NCBI RefSeq assembly: GCF_004912135.1 | Contig: NZ_STGU01000001.1 | Coordinates: forward strand, 124,001-188,000 | Direction of reading: 5' to 3' | From: Rhizobium rosettiformans W3 | Lineage (GTDB): Bacteria; Pseudomonadota; Alphaproteobacteria; Rhizobiales; Rhizobiaceae | DNA: 64,000 nucleotides | Part shown: piece after piece, positions 51,547 to 60,592 of the stretch | Layout: each line of letters begins with the position of its first letter | Numbering within the stretch: position 1 is the first letter of the stretch | The notes under the pieces: model-generated | The model's input: only the letters and a program-made list of their open reading frames with translations | Told to the model about the DNA's origin: nothing | Databases searched by the model: none | Translations under genes and position numbers: made by a program

Positions 51547-52323
51547 GTGACGCATAAGGTTGCCGTCGTGACCGGCGCTGCCGGCGATATCGGCCGGGCG
51601 ATCGCCAAGCGTCTGGCGGACAGCCATGACGTTGTTGTTTTGCTCGATCTGGATTCTGCGGCATTGGACAAGGCAATCGGGGAGCTTGGAAGCGATCCGC
51701 GTTTCGTGCCGATCACTTGCGATGTGACGGATGAGAAAGATCTCTCCGAGACTGCCGCGCGGGTGGCCGAGCTTGGGCTCGTACACACCCTCGTCAACAA
51801 TGCCGGTGCAGCGCGGGCCGTCAGCCTCGGCGATACCGATGGCGAGATCTGGCGCAAGGACAATGCGCTCAATCTCGAAGCCCCGTTCCTCTGCTTCCGC
51901 GCTTTCGAGGAGGCGCTGAAGGCATCCAGGGGCGCGCTCGTCAACATCTCCTCGGTCAATGGCATGGCCGTCTTCGGTCATCCGGCCTACAGCGCCGCGA
52001 AGGCCGGCCTTATTCACCTCACCAAGCTGATTGCCGTCGAATACGGCAAATACGGTATCCGCTCGAATGCGGTCGCACCCGGCACTGTGCGTACCCAGGC
52101 CTGGGAGGCGCGTGCTGCGGCCAATCCGCAAGTCTTCGAAGAGGCTAAGCGCTGGTATGCGCTGCGCCGCATCGCGACGGCCGAGGACATTGCCAATGCC
52201 GTTTTCTTCCTTTCGAGCGATCAGGCGGCGGCCATCACAGGCGTTTGCCTGCCGGTCGATTGCGGGCTGACGGCCGGTCAGGCCGAGCTCGCGCGAACCT
52301 TCTCGCAATCCGACAATTATTGA
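51547..52323 (+). CDS. Short-chain dehydrogenase/reductase
   Basis: This 258-residue classical SDR has the NAD-binding TGAAGDIGRAI (9-19), NNAGAAR, the catalytic Ser in VNISSVNG and Tyr-x-x-x-Lys in YSAAKAGL. It begins at GTG (51547), seven bases after GGAG. The substrate is unknown. Given the GH20 enzyme and amino-sugar genes nearby, it may act on a sugar or sugar acid. Confidence 0.9.
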   Translation: MTHKVAVVTGAAGDIGRAIAKRLADSHDVVVLLDLDSAALDKAIGELGSDPRFVPITCDVTDEKDLSETAARVAELGLVHTLVNNAGAARAVSLGDTDGEIWRKDNALNLEAPFLCFRAFEEALKASRGALVNISSVNGMAVFGHPAYSAAKAGLIHLTKLIAVEYGKYGIRSNAVAPGTVRTQAWEARAAANPQVFEEAKRWYALRRIATAEDIANAVFFLSSDQAAAITGVCLPVDCGLTAGQAELARTFSQSDNY

Positions 52324-52348
52324 TATCGCAAAGCCCGGAGCATTCCCC

Positions 52349-54280
52349 ATGGCAACAGAAGTCCAGTTCCGCCTCGAAAACGCGTGGCATCCGGTGGAGG
52401 GCGACGACTGCGGCGCCTTCGTCTTCACGCTGGTCAATCTCTCCGACGTGGCGCTTTCCGATTTCAAGCTCGCCTATACGTCGCTGACCCGCGTGAAGGA
52501 TACGCAGGAGCCGATCCTCGAAAATGCCGTCTTCCTGAAGCGCAACGCCAATTTCCATCAGTTTGCACCGCCGGCCGGCTTTGTGCTCGAACCCGGCGCC
52601 TCCTGGACCTTCCGTGTCGGCGGCCTCTGGCGGCCGGCCAAGCATCGGACGGATGGGGCGAAATCCGCATACATCACCCTCTCCACCGGTCAGCATGCTG
52701 CCGTCGCGGTGGCCGATCTGATGCTGGGCGGTGGTCACAGTGCGCCACCTCCGGCCTTGCTGCCTGAGGGCAAGGTAACACAGCCCTTTGCCATGCTGCC
52801 CTGGCCGGCCTCGGCCGAGCTCGTGGTCGGAGAAGGTTTTCCCGTCGCGCTCTATCCGGCGGAAGGCGCCTCGCTGGTCGAGCTGCGTGCCGTCGAAAAC
52901 GTGCTGCGTCTCTTTTGCCGGCTCTTTGCGGTCGGTCACGCGCCGCTGTCGCTGGCACCGGTACATCAGGGCCGGGCGATCTCGCTCAAGTGCGACGAGG
53001 CGCTTGGTGCCTCCGCCTATCGGCTGGACTTCGCCGCTGACGGCATCACGCTGACCTATGGCGATGTCGCAGGCCTGCAATATGCGCTGACCCTGCTTGC
53101 CCAGATGTTGCATGGTGCGCGGACACAGCCTGAGACCTTCCGTTTCCCCGCATCAGGCACGATCTCCGACAAGCCGCGTTACGACTGGCGCGGTTGCCAT
53201 CTCGATGTCTCCCGTCAGTTCTACCCAGTCGCTGACGTCAAACGGCTGATCGACATCCTGGCCTGGTTCCGGATGAACACGTTCCACTGGCATCTGTCCG
53301 ATGACGAAGCCTGGCGTCTGGAAATTAAGGCCTTCCCGCAGCTGACGACGCTTGGCGTGTTGCGCGGGCCGGACGAGCCGCTGCTGCCGCAGCTCGGCAA
53401 TGGCGCCGAGCCGGTCGGCGGCTTCTATGCTCAGGACGAGGTCCGCGATATCGTCGCGCATGCCGCAGCTCTACAGGTCGAGGTGGTGCCGGAGATCGAC
53501 ATCCCCGGCCATAGCACGGCGATGCTGGTAGCCCTGCCGGAACTGGTCGACGGCCAGGAAGCGCCTGACAGCTACCGCTCGGTGCAGGGTTATCCGAACA
53601 ATGCGCTGAACCCGGCGATCGAATACACTTACGAGGTGCTGGGCAAGGTGTTCGACGAAATGGTCGAGCTCTTCCCGTCGAAGCTCATTCATATCGGCGG
53701 CGACGAAGTGGCGGCCAATACCTGGATGGCTTCGCCGCTCGCGCGAAAGCTGATGGAGCAGGAAGGCATCGAAGGCACCTTCGGGCTGCAGAGCTATTTC
53801 ATGAAGCGCATCCAGAAGATGCTGGCCGAGCGCGGTCGCAAGCTCGCCGGCTGGGACGAAGTCAGCCATGGCGGCGGCGTCGATCCCGATGGCACGCTGC
53901 TGATGGCCTGGCAGAAGCCGGAGGTCGGACTGGAACTGGCGAAACAGGGCTACGACGTCGTGATGACGCCGGGCCAAGCCTATTATCTCGACATGGTGCA
54001 GGACGAGGCCTTCCAGGAGCCGGGTGCGAGCTGGGCGGGCACCGTGCCACCGCACCATACCTATACTTACGAAGCGGTCGCCGAGTTTCCGCCGGAGCTT
54101 GCGGCCCGCATGCGCGGCGTGCAGGCCTGCATCTGGTGCGAACACTTCCTGACCCGCGACTACTTCAACCACCTCGTCTTTCCACGCCTTCCGGCCATTG
54201 CCGAGGCCGCCTGGACGCCGAAGGACAACAAAGACTGGCTGCGCTTTGCCGCCATCGTCCGCCTGAGCCCCCGCTACTGA
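52349..54280 (+). CDS. Cytoplasmic GH20 beta-N-acetylhexosaminidase
   Basis: This 643-residue glycoside hydrolase removes terminal GlcNAc/GalNAc residues. The N-terminal sandwich domain (1-150) has a binding-type fold. The GH20b domain follows (about 150-275), then the catalytic barrel, with YDWRGCHLDVSRQF (278-291), FHWHLSDDEAWRLEIK and the catalytic pair Asp452-Glu453 in HIGGDEV. No signal peptide is present, so it should act inside the cell on imported chito-oligosaccharides or muropeptide fragments. That fits the nag enzymes and importer. Confidence 0.93.
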   Translation: MATEVQFRLENAWHPVEGDDCGAFVFTLVNLSDVALSDFKLAYTSLTRVKDTQEPILENAVFLKRNANFHQFAPPAGFVLEPGASWTFRVGGLWRPAKHRTDGAKSAYITLSTGQHAAVAVADLMLGGGHSAPPPALLPEGKVTQPFAMLPWPASAELVVGEGFPVALYPAEGASLVELRAVENVLRLFCRLFAVGHAPLSLAPVHQGRAISLKCDEALGASAYRLDFAADGITLTYGDVAGLQYALTLLAQMLHGARTQPETFRFPASGTISDKPRYDWRGCHLDVSRQFYPVADVKRLIDILAWFRMNTFHWHLSDDEAWRLEIKAFPQLTTLGVLRGPDEPLLPQLGNGAEPVGGFYAQDEVRDIVAHAAALQVEVVPEIDIPGHSTAMLVALPELVDGQEAPDSYRSVQGYPNNALNPAIEYTYEVLGKVFDEMVELFPSKLIHIGGDEVAANTWMASPLARKLMEQEGIEGTFGLQSYFMKRIQKMLAERGRKLAGWDEVSHGGGVDPDGTLLMAWQKPEVGLELAKQGYDVVMTPGQAYYLDMVQDEAFQEPGASWAGTVPPHHTYTYEAVAEFPPELAARMRGVQACIWCEHFLTRDYFNHLVFPRLPAIAEAAWTPKDNKDWLRFAAIVRLSPRY

Positions 54281-54292
54281 GGATCTGAGCCA

Positions 54293-55732
54293 ATGACTTT
54301 CCGCATCGCCGTTGGCGGTATCCATACCGAGTGCTCGACCTCGTCTCCCGTCTTGATGCAGCCCGAGGATTTTCGCGTGCTGCGCGGGGCGGATTTGCTG
54401 GCACACGAATACTTCGACTTCCTCGAAGCGGAAGGCGTCGAACACCTTCCGTTGTTGCATGCGCGTGCGGTTCCCGGTGGGCCCCTTGCGCGCGCTACCT
54501 ATGAGGGGTTCAAGGCGGAGTTCCTTGAGCGGCTGAAGGCCACACTCCCGATCGACGGGCTTTACCTTGCCATGCATGGTGCGATGAATGTCGAGGGCAT
54601 GGATGATGCCGAGGGCGACTGGATTTCGGCGGCGCGCGCCGTTGTCGGTCCGGACGTGTCGGTCGCGGCGAGCTACGACCTGCATGGCAATGTCACCCAG
54701 AAGATTGTCGATCAGCTGGATATCTTCGCCGGGTATCGCACCGCACCGCATATCGATGTGCGCGAAACCATGGTGCGGGCCTGGTCCATGCTGGTGCGGG
54801 CGCTGCAGACCGGCGAGAAGCCGGGCGTTGCCTGGGCGCCGGTGCCGGTTCTCCTGCCCGGTGAACGGACGTCGACCGAGGACGAGCCGGCAAGGAGCCT
54901 TTATCTGAAGCTGCCGGAGCACGACGCCGTGCCCGGTATTTGGGATGCCAACCTGATGGTTGGCTATGTCTGGGCTGACGAGCCGCGCGGCACGGCCTGT
55001 GCCGTCGTCACGGCTGTCGACAAGGCTGCGGCGGAAAAGGTTACGGCTGACATCGCGCAGTCCTATTGGGATGCCCGTGAAGACTTCCGCTTCGGTCCGG
55101 TGACGGGTCCTCTCGCGGAGATGCTGGATATCGCTGAAAGCACCGAGACACGGCCTGTTATCCTCGCTGACTCCGGCGATAACCCGACCGGTGGTGGCGT
55201 TGGCGATCGGGCGGATGTGCTGAAGGCGCTTCTAGCACGGTCGATCGATGACGTCCTGATTGCCGGCATCACGGACCGACCCGCCGTCGAACGCTGTTTT
55301 GCAGCTGGTGCCGGCGCGCGGGTATCGCTCAAGGTCGGAGGTTCGCTCGATCCGGCAAGCCCGTCGGTCGAGTTGGAGGCGGATGTCGTCTTTCTCGATG
55401 ATCCCGGCTCGGCTGCCGAGCAACAGGCGGTCGTCAGGATCGGCGGCATCACGCTGGTGCTCGCGGCGCGGCGTCGGCCCTATCACAACATCGCGGATTT
55501 CACCCGGCTCGGGCTCGACCCGACCAAGGTGCGGCTGCTCGTCGTCAAGTCTGGCTATCTTTCGCCGGAGCTTGCACCGATCGCCAATCCCAACCTGATG
55601 GCGCTGACGGACGGCGTGATCAACCAGGATATCGAGAACCTGCCCAGTCACCGACGCCATCAGCCGAGCTATCCCTTCGTCAGGGATTTCAGTTATATGC
55701 CGAAGGTCTTCTTCTCGACGCGATTCCCTTGA
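54293..55732 (+). CDS. M81-family metallopeptidase (MlrC-like), copy 2
   Basis: This 479-residue paralogue of the protein at 48125 starts IAVGGIHTECSTSSPV. It carries LAMHGAMNVEGMDDAEGDW, AASYDLHGNVTQ and, in the C-terminal half, PVILADSGDNPTGGGVGDRADVL. The M81 zinc ligands (Asp and His in the first half) appear intact. It begins 13 bases after the GH20 gene, so the two are likely co-transcribed. Two M81 proteins in one catabolic region suggest two related peptide or lactam substrates. Confidence 0.9.
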   Translation: MTFRIAVGGIHTECSTSSPVLMQPEDFRVLRGADLLAHEYFDFLEAEGVEHLPLLHARAVPGGPLARATYEGFKAEFLERLKATLPIDGLYLAMHGAMNVEGMDDAEGDWISAARAVVGPDVSVAASYDLHGNVTQKIVDQLDIFAGYRTAPHIDVRETMVRAWSMLVRALQTGEKPGVAWAPVPVLLPGERTSTEDEPARSLYLKLPEHDAVPGIWDANLMVGYVWADEPRGTACAVVTAVDKAAAEKVTADIAQSYWDAREDFRFGPVTGPLAEMLDIAESTETRPVILADSGDNPTGGGVGDRADVLKALLARSIDDVLIAGITDRPAVERCFAAGAGARVSLKVGGSLDPASPSVELEADVVFLDDPGSAAEQQAVVRIGGITLVLAARRRPYHNIADFTRLGLDPTKVRLLVVKSGYLSPELAPIANPNLMALTDGVINQDIENLPSHRRHQPSYPFVRDFSYMPKVFFSTRFP

Positions 55733-55745
55733 GACATTGATGTCG

Positions 55746-55766
55746 GTGCCGCCCCTTCGGCGGCAC
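55746..55766 (+). terminator. GC hairpin between the M81 and MFS genes
   Basis: GTGCCGCC (55746-55753) pairs with GGCGGCAC (55759-55766) around a CCTTC loop. There is no T-run, so it may only attenuate or protect the message. Confidence 0.45.
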
Positions 55767-55791
55767 GACCCCCAACCCGATTGTACCCTTG

Positions 55792-57003
55792 ATGTTGTCC
55801 TCCTTTTCGGTGGTCTATCGCCACAAGCCGATCCGGGTCAGTGCGGCCGCGATCTTCTTTTTCGGCTTCTCGGGCGCTGCGACGTCGCCCTACATGTCGC
55901 TGATCGGCATCCGTGAACTCGGACTGTCGGACGCCGTCTATTCGGTGCTGATCTTCTTGGCGGCGGTAGTGAATGTTTCGGCCAGCGTGACCGCTGGCAT
56001 CGTCGCCGACAGGCTCGGCCACTTCCGGTCGCCGATGATCCTGGCAGCGCTTTTCGGCATCGGCGGTTTCGGGTTGGTCTATGTGGTGCCGACACCTGTG
56101 ATGTTCGCCATCGCGACGCTGGTCTTGATCCCGGTCTTCGGCACGATCAATTCGCTGATCTTCGCCAATATCCGGGCGGTCTCCTCGGGCATGGCCGTGC
56201 GCGAGCTGATGGCGGTGAATTCTGCCGTCCGGGCTGTACTGTCTGCTTCGTGGGTGCTGGTGCCTGGCATTGTGGGCGCGTTGCTCGTCGGCCAGCCCAG
56301 CATGCTGCCAGCCTTCCTGCTGGCGAGCCTTGCCTGCCTTGTCTGTCTTCTTCTGTTCGTCTTCGGGCTCGATCGCCTGCCGCCGGTTCAGGAGGGGGAG
56401 CGGCAGCACTATTCCTTCTTCCGTTCCATCCGGCAGATCGGCTCGGCAAGTGTGTTGCCAAGGCTTCTGGCGATCTCGCTGATCTCGGCGATGCTGCATG
56501 CCAATGGCACGGTGCTTCCGCTGATCGTCACGGGCAAGGCCGGCGGAACACCGGCCGATGTCGGCGTGATCGTTGGTATCGTCGCTTTCCTCGAGATCAT
56601 CTTCATCCTGTTTTGGGGATGGGTGGAGGCCAGAACCTCCATCCTCTTTGCCATGGTCACGGCAGCGCTGATCTATTGCAGCTATCTCGTCTTTCTCGGC
56701 CTCGCCGACCGCCCGATGGACGTCTATCTGCTGACCGTCGTTGCAGGCCTTGGCGCGGCCGGCATCATCGCGATCCCGATCACCTATCTGCAGAACCTGA
56801 TCGCCGACCGGGCCGGCCTCGGCAGCTCGCTGATTGCGGTCAATATCTTCTTGAGCGGTGGCATGGCTTCGCTGATGTTTGCGCTCGGCACCAGCATCAG
56901 CGACTATGCAGGTACGGCGATCATCGCCTCGATCGCCGGCTTCTCCGGCGTCGGCCTGCTGTGGCTGCTCGATCGAAAGCCGAGGTTTCATGCACAAGGG
57001 TGA
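55792..57003 (+). CDS. MFS transporter (sugar-efflux SET-like)
   Basis: This transporter of about 403 residues has twelve hydrophobic segments. The RxxDRLGH-like loop appears as GIVADRLGHFRSPMIL after helix 2, and a long cytoplasmic loop (FGLDRLPPVQEGERQHYSFF) separates the two halves. It resembles sugar-efflux (SetA-like) or general MFS carriers. A TTG at 55789 and an ATG at 55792 both open the frame; no good ribosome site is visible. The end overlaps the cutC-like gene. Direction of transport is unknown. Confidence 0.8.
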   Translation: MLSSFSVVYRHKPIRVSAAAIFFFGFSGAATSPYMSLIGIRELGLSDAVYSVLIFLAAVVNVSASVTAGIVADRLGHFRSPMILAALFGIGGFGLVYVVPTPVMFAIATLVLIPVFGTINSLIFANIRAVSSGMAVRELMAVNSAVRAVLSASWVLVPGIVGALLVGQPSMLPAFLLASLACLVCLLLFVFGLDRLPPVQEGERQHYSFFRSIRQIGSASVLPRLLAISLISAMLHANGTVLPLIVTGKAGGTPADVGVIVGIVAFLEIIFILFWGWVEARTSILFAMVTAALIYCSYLVFLGLADRPMDVYLLTVVAGLGAAGIIAIPITYLQNLIADRAGLGSSLIAVNIFLSGGMASLMFALGTSISDYAGTAIIASIAGFSGVGLLWLLDRKPRFHAQG

Positions 57004-57763
57004 GGATCAGGTGGTGGCAACGTCTCCCAGCAAAGCTTCAGGCCCGCTGCTCGAAATCTGCGTCGACGACGTCGCCGGCCTCAATGCCGCAGTCACCGGT
57101 GGCGCAGATCGTATCGAACTCTGCTCGGCCCTCGGCTCAGGGGGACTGACCCCGTCACGCGGCTTCATGGCCGTTGCAGCCAAGGCTTCCATTCCGGTCT
57201 ATGCGTTGATCCGTCCGCGCGTCGGAGACTTCACCTATTCTGCGGCTGAGGTTTCAGTCATGGAGGCCGATATCGCTGCAGCGCGCGACGTGGGCCTGGC
57301 AGGAGTGGTGATCGGTGCGACCACTGCGGATGCGAAGCTCGATGCCGATGTCATCCGTCGGCTTGTCCGAGCCGCAGACGGACTCGATCTCACCCTTCAC
57401 CGGGCAAGCGATGTGGTCGCCGATATGGATGCCGCGCTTGAACTTGCGGTGGAAATCGGTTTCTCCCGCATTCTGACGTCCGGCGGCGCCCGGCATGCGG
57501 AAGAGGGGATGGAGACGCTGACGAAGCTGGCAACCCGCAGTGCAGGGCGCATCTCCATCATGCCGGGCGGCGGAGTGCGGCCGCAGAATGCGGCGCGTCT
57601 TTTGGCGTTGCCCGGAATTCGTGAGCTGCATGCTTCCTGCAGCGAGGCGAGCGCCAGCGAGACGCGGCTCGTGGAGCTTGGTTTTTCCTCGGAGACGACC
57701 CGGCGGACAGATGCCGACACCGTCAGGGCCTTGAAGGCGCAGATGATGAGTGCTGCCCGCTAG
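56990..57763 (+). CDS. cutC: CutC-family TIM-barrel protein
   Basis: This protein of about 257 residues belongs to the CutC family: LLEICVDDVAGLNAAVTGGADRIELCSAL, GGLTPSRGFM, and IMPGGGVRPQNAARLL. CutC was named for copper tolerance in E. coli, but its biochemical role is unclear and it often lies beside sugar genes. The ATG at 56990 (GAGG four bases before) overlaps the MFS end by 14 bases; a GTG at 57011 is a possible alternative. Here a catabolic role is at least as likely as copper handling. Confidence 0.85.
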   Translation: MHKGEDQVVATSPSKASGPLLEICVDDVAGLNAAVTGGADRIELCSALGSGGLTPSRGFMAVAAKASIPVYALIRPRVGDFTYSAAEVSVMEADIAAARDVGLAGVVIGATTADAKLDADVIRRLVRAADGLDLTLHRASDVVADMDAALELAVEIGFSRILTSGGARHAEEGMETLTKLATRSAGRISIMPGGGVRPQNAARLLALPGIRELHASCSEASASETRLVELGFSSETTRRTDADTVRALKAQMMSAAR

Positions 57764-57766
57764 TCC

Positions 57767-59779
57767 TCAGGATGCCAGAGCCTGGGTCTTCTGCAGGGCA
57801 AGGCGCTTCAGCGTATCCTCGGCTGCCATCGGCTTGCCAAAGTAATAGCCCTGGACCGCGCGGACGCCGAGGTTTTCCAGAATCCGCAGTTCTTCTTCGG
57901 TCTCGACACCTTCAACGATCGCTTCCAGCTCCATCTCGGCGCACAGCGCGAGCACCGATTTGACGATATTAAAGCTGGTGCGGCGGGTGTGGATGTTGCG
58001 CACGAAGCTGCCATCGATCTTGATCTTGGTGAGCGGCAGCTTGTGCACGTGGTTCAAGCTGGAATAGCCGGTGCCGAAATCGTCGAGCGAAATACCGGCT
58101 CCGAGTTCGCGCAGCATCTGGATCGACGCGCTTGCCTGTTCAAAGTCGTGCATGACCGCCGTCTCGGTGATCTCGAAATTGATGCGGCGGGGATCGAAGC
58201 CGCTCTTCAGGACGATCGAGACGATCTTCAGCGTGTTTTCCGGCGATGTCAGGTCATGCGGCGACAGGTTGAAGGAGAGGTAGACGTCGTCGGGCCAGAG
58301 GGCCGCCGTTTTCAAGGCTCTTTCCAAGAGCATCCGGGTCATCAGCGTGATGCGGCCATTGTGCTCGGCGACGGGGATGAATTCGGCCGGCGACACCTGG
58401 CCGATGCGCGGGCTTTCCCAGCGGGCCAGCGCCTCGAAGCCGATGCAGATGCGTCGGTTGATGCAGGTGATCGGCTGATAGACGAGCGACAGTTCCTTCT
58501 CGAGATCGGCCGCGACAAGCGCTTCCTCGACAATTTTCTGACGGTTCAACTCGTTTGCCTGGACGGCGTTGAAGATAACAGTGCCGGCGCGGTGATGGCG
58601 CTTGGCGGTATAGAGCGCATAATCGGCGAGCTCGTAGATCTCCTGGCCGGTTTCCCCGACATCCGGATAGATGGCGAAACCGACGGAGCCGGTGACTTGC
58701 ACCATGCCACTGCCGATGTTGATGCGCTCGGCGATCAGTTCGCAGACCTTTTGCCCCAGCGCCATCACGTCGCTTTCACTGCAGTCGCCCTCGAGCAGAA
58801 GACCGAATTCGTCGCCTCCGAGGCGGTAGACCGAGAGCTCACTTTCACCGATCGAGGAGAGACGCGTGCCGATCTCGATCAGCACCTTGTCGCCGGCGGA
58901 GTGGCCGTAGAGGTCATTCACCGGCTTGAAGCCATCGAGGTCGATAACGCCGACGGCGAGCATGGCGCCGTCGTTGCGGGCGCGCCCGAAGGCTGTCTCC
59001 AGCATGTGGAAGAAGCTGCGGCGGTTGGCGAGAAGTGTCAGGCTGTCGAGGTTGGCAAGCCGCAGGTTTTCGTCCGACAGCGCCTGCATGGCCTTGTTCT
59101 GCTCCTGCAAGGCCTGCTGCTGCAGCATGAGGACATTGCGGGATTCGTGCAGTTGGCGAAAATCGCGGTAATGCGAGACGAGGATCATGATCATCGCCAT
59201 GGTGACGAGAATGACGTTCACGCCGGTTGCGATGAAGGTCGGCTCGCCGGAGAGGCACATGACCACGAAGAAGGGCAAATTGACGGTCACCGTCACGATC
59301 AGGGCCGCCGATCGAAGATGCATCAGGCAGAAGATGCAGCCGATGACGGTGATGGCCATGAAGAAGGCCACATGCGCCTGCTGGTAAGCGTCGCCATAGG
59401 GCAGAAGCGAGACGGACCAGCCAGTGCAGAAGACCGCGATCGGAAAGGAGAGGATGTTGGTGGCTCTGAGCTGGCGATAGGCCTGTTCCGGCGTTCTCTG
59501 GCGATTGCGTCCACGCAGCCAGATCAGCGAGCGCAGCGCAAAAAGCGATGTCATGAGGACCGGCAGATACACCACCAGATAGTCTGGTGCCGCGCCCTGA
59601 TGAGTCCAGGACAGCGAGATCATGTTGGTCGCGAGAATGAAATAGAGCAGCGGGACCTGCTTGGAAAAGGCCTCGAACTGGGCAGCCGTCAACGCGGGGT
59701 TGCCGTTCGGTACCTTGAGGAGATCCAGCCACCTGCCGAGGCGGGTCTTCCTGTCCTGCGTTGTTCCGTTTTCTGCCAC
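57767..59779 (-). CDS. Membrane-bound GGDEF-EAL cyclic-di-GMP enzyme
   Basis: This 670-residue protein has five or six membrane helices (about 42-205), a short coiled segment (210-240) and a GGDEF domain with intact GGDEF (321-325). An EAL domain follows with EAL (449-451), NFEITETA and DDFGTGYS (566-573). Both activities may be kept; the usual RxxD inhibitory site before GGDEF is absent. The GTG at 59779 was chosen where the conserved protein begins; the frame running to 60478 overlaps another gene and is not credible. It lies far from the alginate-type operon. Confidence 0.88.
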   Translation of the reverse strand: MAENGTTQDRKTRLGRWLDLLKVPNGNPALTAAQFEAFSKQVPLLYFILATNMISLSWTHQGAAPDYLVVYLPVLMTSLFALRSLIWLRGRNRQRTPEQAYRQLRATNILSFPIAVFCTGWSVSLLPYGDAYQQAHVAFFMAITVIGCIFCLMHLRSAALIVTVTVNLPFFVVMCLSGEPTFIATGVNVILVTMAMIMILVSHYRDFRQLHESRNVLMLQQQALQEQNKAMQALSDENLRLANLDSLTLLANRRSFFHMLETAFGRARNDGAMLAVGVIDLDGFKPVNDLYGHSAGDKVLIEIGTRLSSIGESELSVYRLGGDEFGLLLEGDCSESDVMALGQKVCELIAERINIGSGMVQVTGSVGFAIYPDVGETGQEIYELADYALYTAKRHHRAGTVIFNAVQANELNRQKIVEEALVAADLEKELSLVYQPITCINRRICIGFEALARWESPRIGQVSPAEFIPVAEHNGRITLMTRMLLERALKTAALWPDDVYLSFNLSPHDLTSPENTLKIVSIVLKSGFDPRRINFEITETAVMHDFEQASASIQMLRELGAGISLDDFGTGYSSLNHVHKLPLTKIKIDGSFVRNIHTRRTSFNIVKSVLALCAEMELEAIVEGVETEEELRILENLGVRAVQGYYFGKPMAAEDTLKRLALQKTQALAS

Positions 59780-59950
59780 GCCTGCCTGCTTTCCTCGTCG
59801 TTCCCCGTTGCAACTTCTATATGAGACTCCGTTAAAATTACGGAAAGCGACGATTATCAATTTCGGGCGAGGCGGGCGAAGGGAGAGCAGATCGTCGTTG
59901 CAGTGCCAGTTGTGCACGGATATCACCAGGCCATCATCAAGGAGCATCAT

Positions 59951-60553
59951 GTGCGTTTCATTCCCCGTTCGACCGTATTTGCAGGCTTTCTGTTTGCGCT
60001 TGGGATGGCCTTGCCGGTCAGTGCGCAAGAATGGCAGCCGACGGAGAAGATCGAGCACTACAAGGTGAACGGCACATCCCCGATGGCGCTCTACCAGTCG
60101 ATCGGTGAGCGGGGCCCGAAGCTCAGCCTTGGGCGGGTGATTGCCCACACAACCTTCAAGCTCACCTGGCAGCGCGACTACCAGCAGCAGGGTGCGGCTT
60201 GCGTGCTGGCGACAGCGAAGCCGAAGCTTGTGATCACCCACACGCTGCCGAAGCCTGCTCAGAAGTTGCCGGCCGACGTGGCGGCGAAATGGGAGACCTT
60301 CTACGACGGCATCGTCGAGCACGAGAAACTGCATGGGCAGTTCATGAAGGACCTGACCCAGCAGATCCAGGATGTGTCGATCGGCCTGCGCGATGAAAAC
60401 GATCCGGGCTGCAAGAAAGTGCGCGCCGCGCTTCAGGCCCAGCTGAAGCCGATTTCCGATGCGCATGTGGCGCGTCACAGCGAATATGATCAGGTCGAGA
60501 TGTCACCGGGTGGTGCGGTGCATCAGCTGATCCTCGCCTTCCTCAATCCTTGA
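59951..60553 (+). CDS. DUF922 secreted metalloprotease-like protein
   Basis: This 200-residue protein has a signal peptide (to about PVSAQ, residue 26) and a DUF922 domain. The zinc motif is HExxH, seen as VEHEKLHGQF around residue 122. Cys residues at about 83 and 157 could form a disulfide. The GTG at 59951 follows AAGGAG with a six-base spacing; the ATG two bases before it is in another frame. The family is predicted to be a periplasmic or secreted protease with no defined target. Confidence 0.8.
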   Translation: MRFIPRSTVFAGFLFALGMALPVSAQEWQPTEKIEHYKVNGTSPMALYQSIGERGPKLSLGRVIAHTTFKLTWQRDYQQQGAACVLATAKPKLVITHTLPKPAQKLPADVAAKWETFYDGIVEHEKLHGQFMKDLTQQIQDVSIGLRDENDPGCKKVRAALQAQLKPISDAHVARHSEYDQVEMSPGGAVHQLILAFLNP

Positions 60554-60559
60554 CAAGAA

Positions 60560-60582
60560 AAGGCGCCCGCATGGGGCGCCTT
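60560..60582. terminator. Shared terminator between convergent genes
   Basis: AAGGCGCC (60560-60567) pairs with GGCGCCTT (60575-60582). Read on the minus strand it is followed by TTTTC, so it ends the pca operon well; on the plus strand the T-run is weak. It lies between the DUF922 stop and the pcaF stop. Confidence 0.75.
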
Positions 60583-60592
60583 CAATCTTGTG

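Noticed and set aside
57767-60478. Extended 903-residue reading of the GGDEF-EAL gene
   Set aside because: The extra N-terminal part runs antisense to the DUF922 gene and has no conserved content. The protein proper begins at about 59779.
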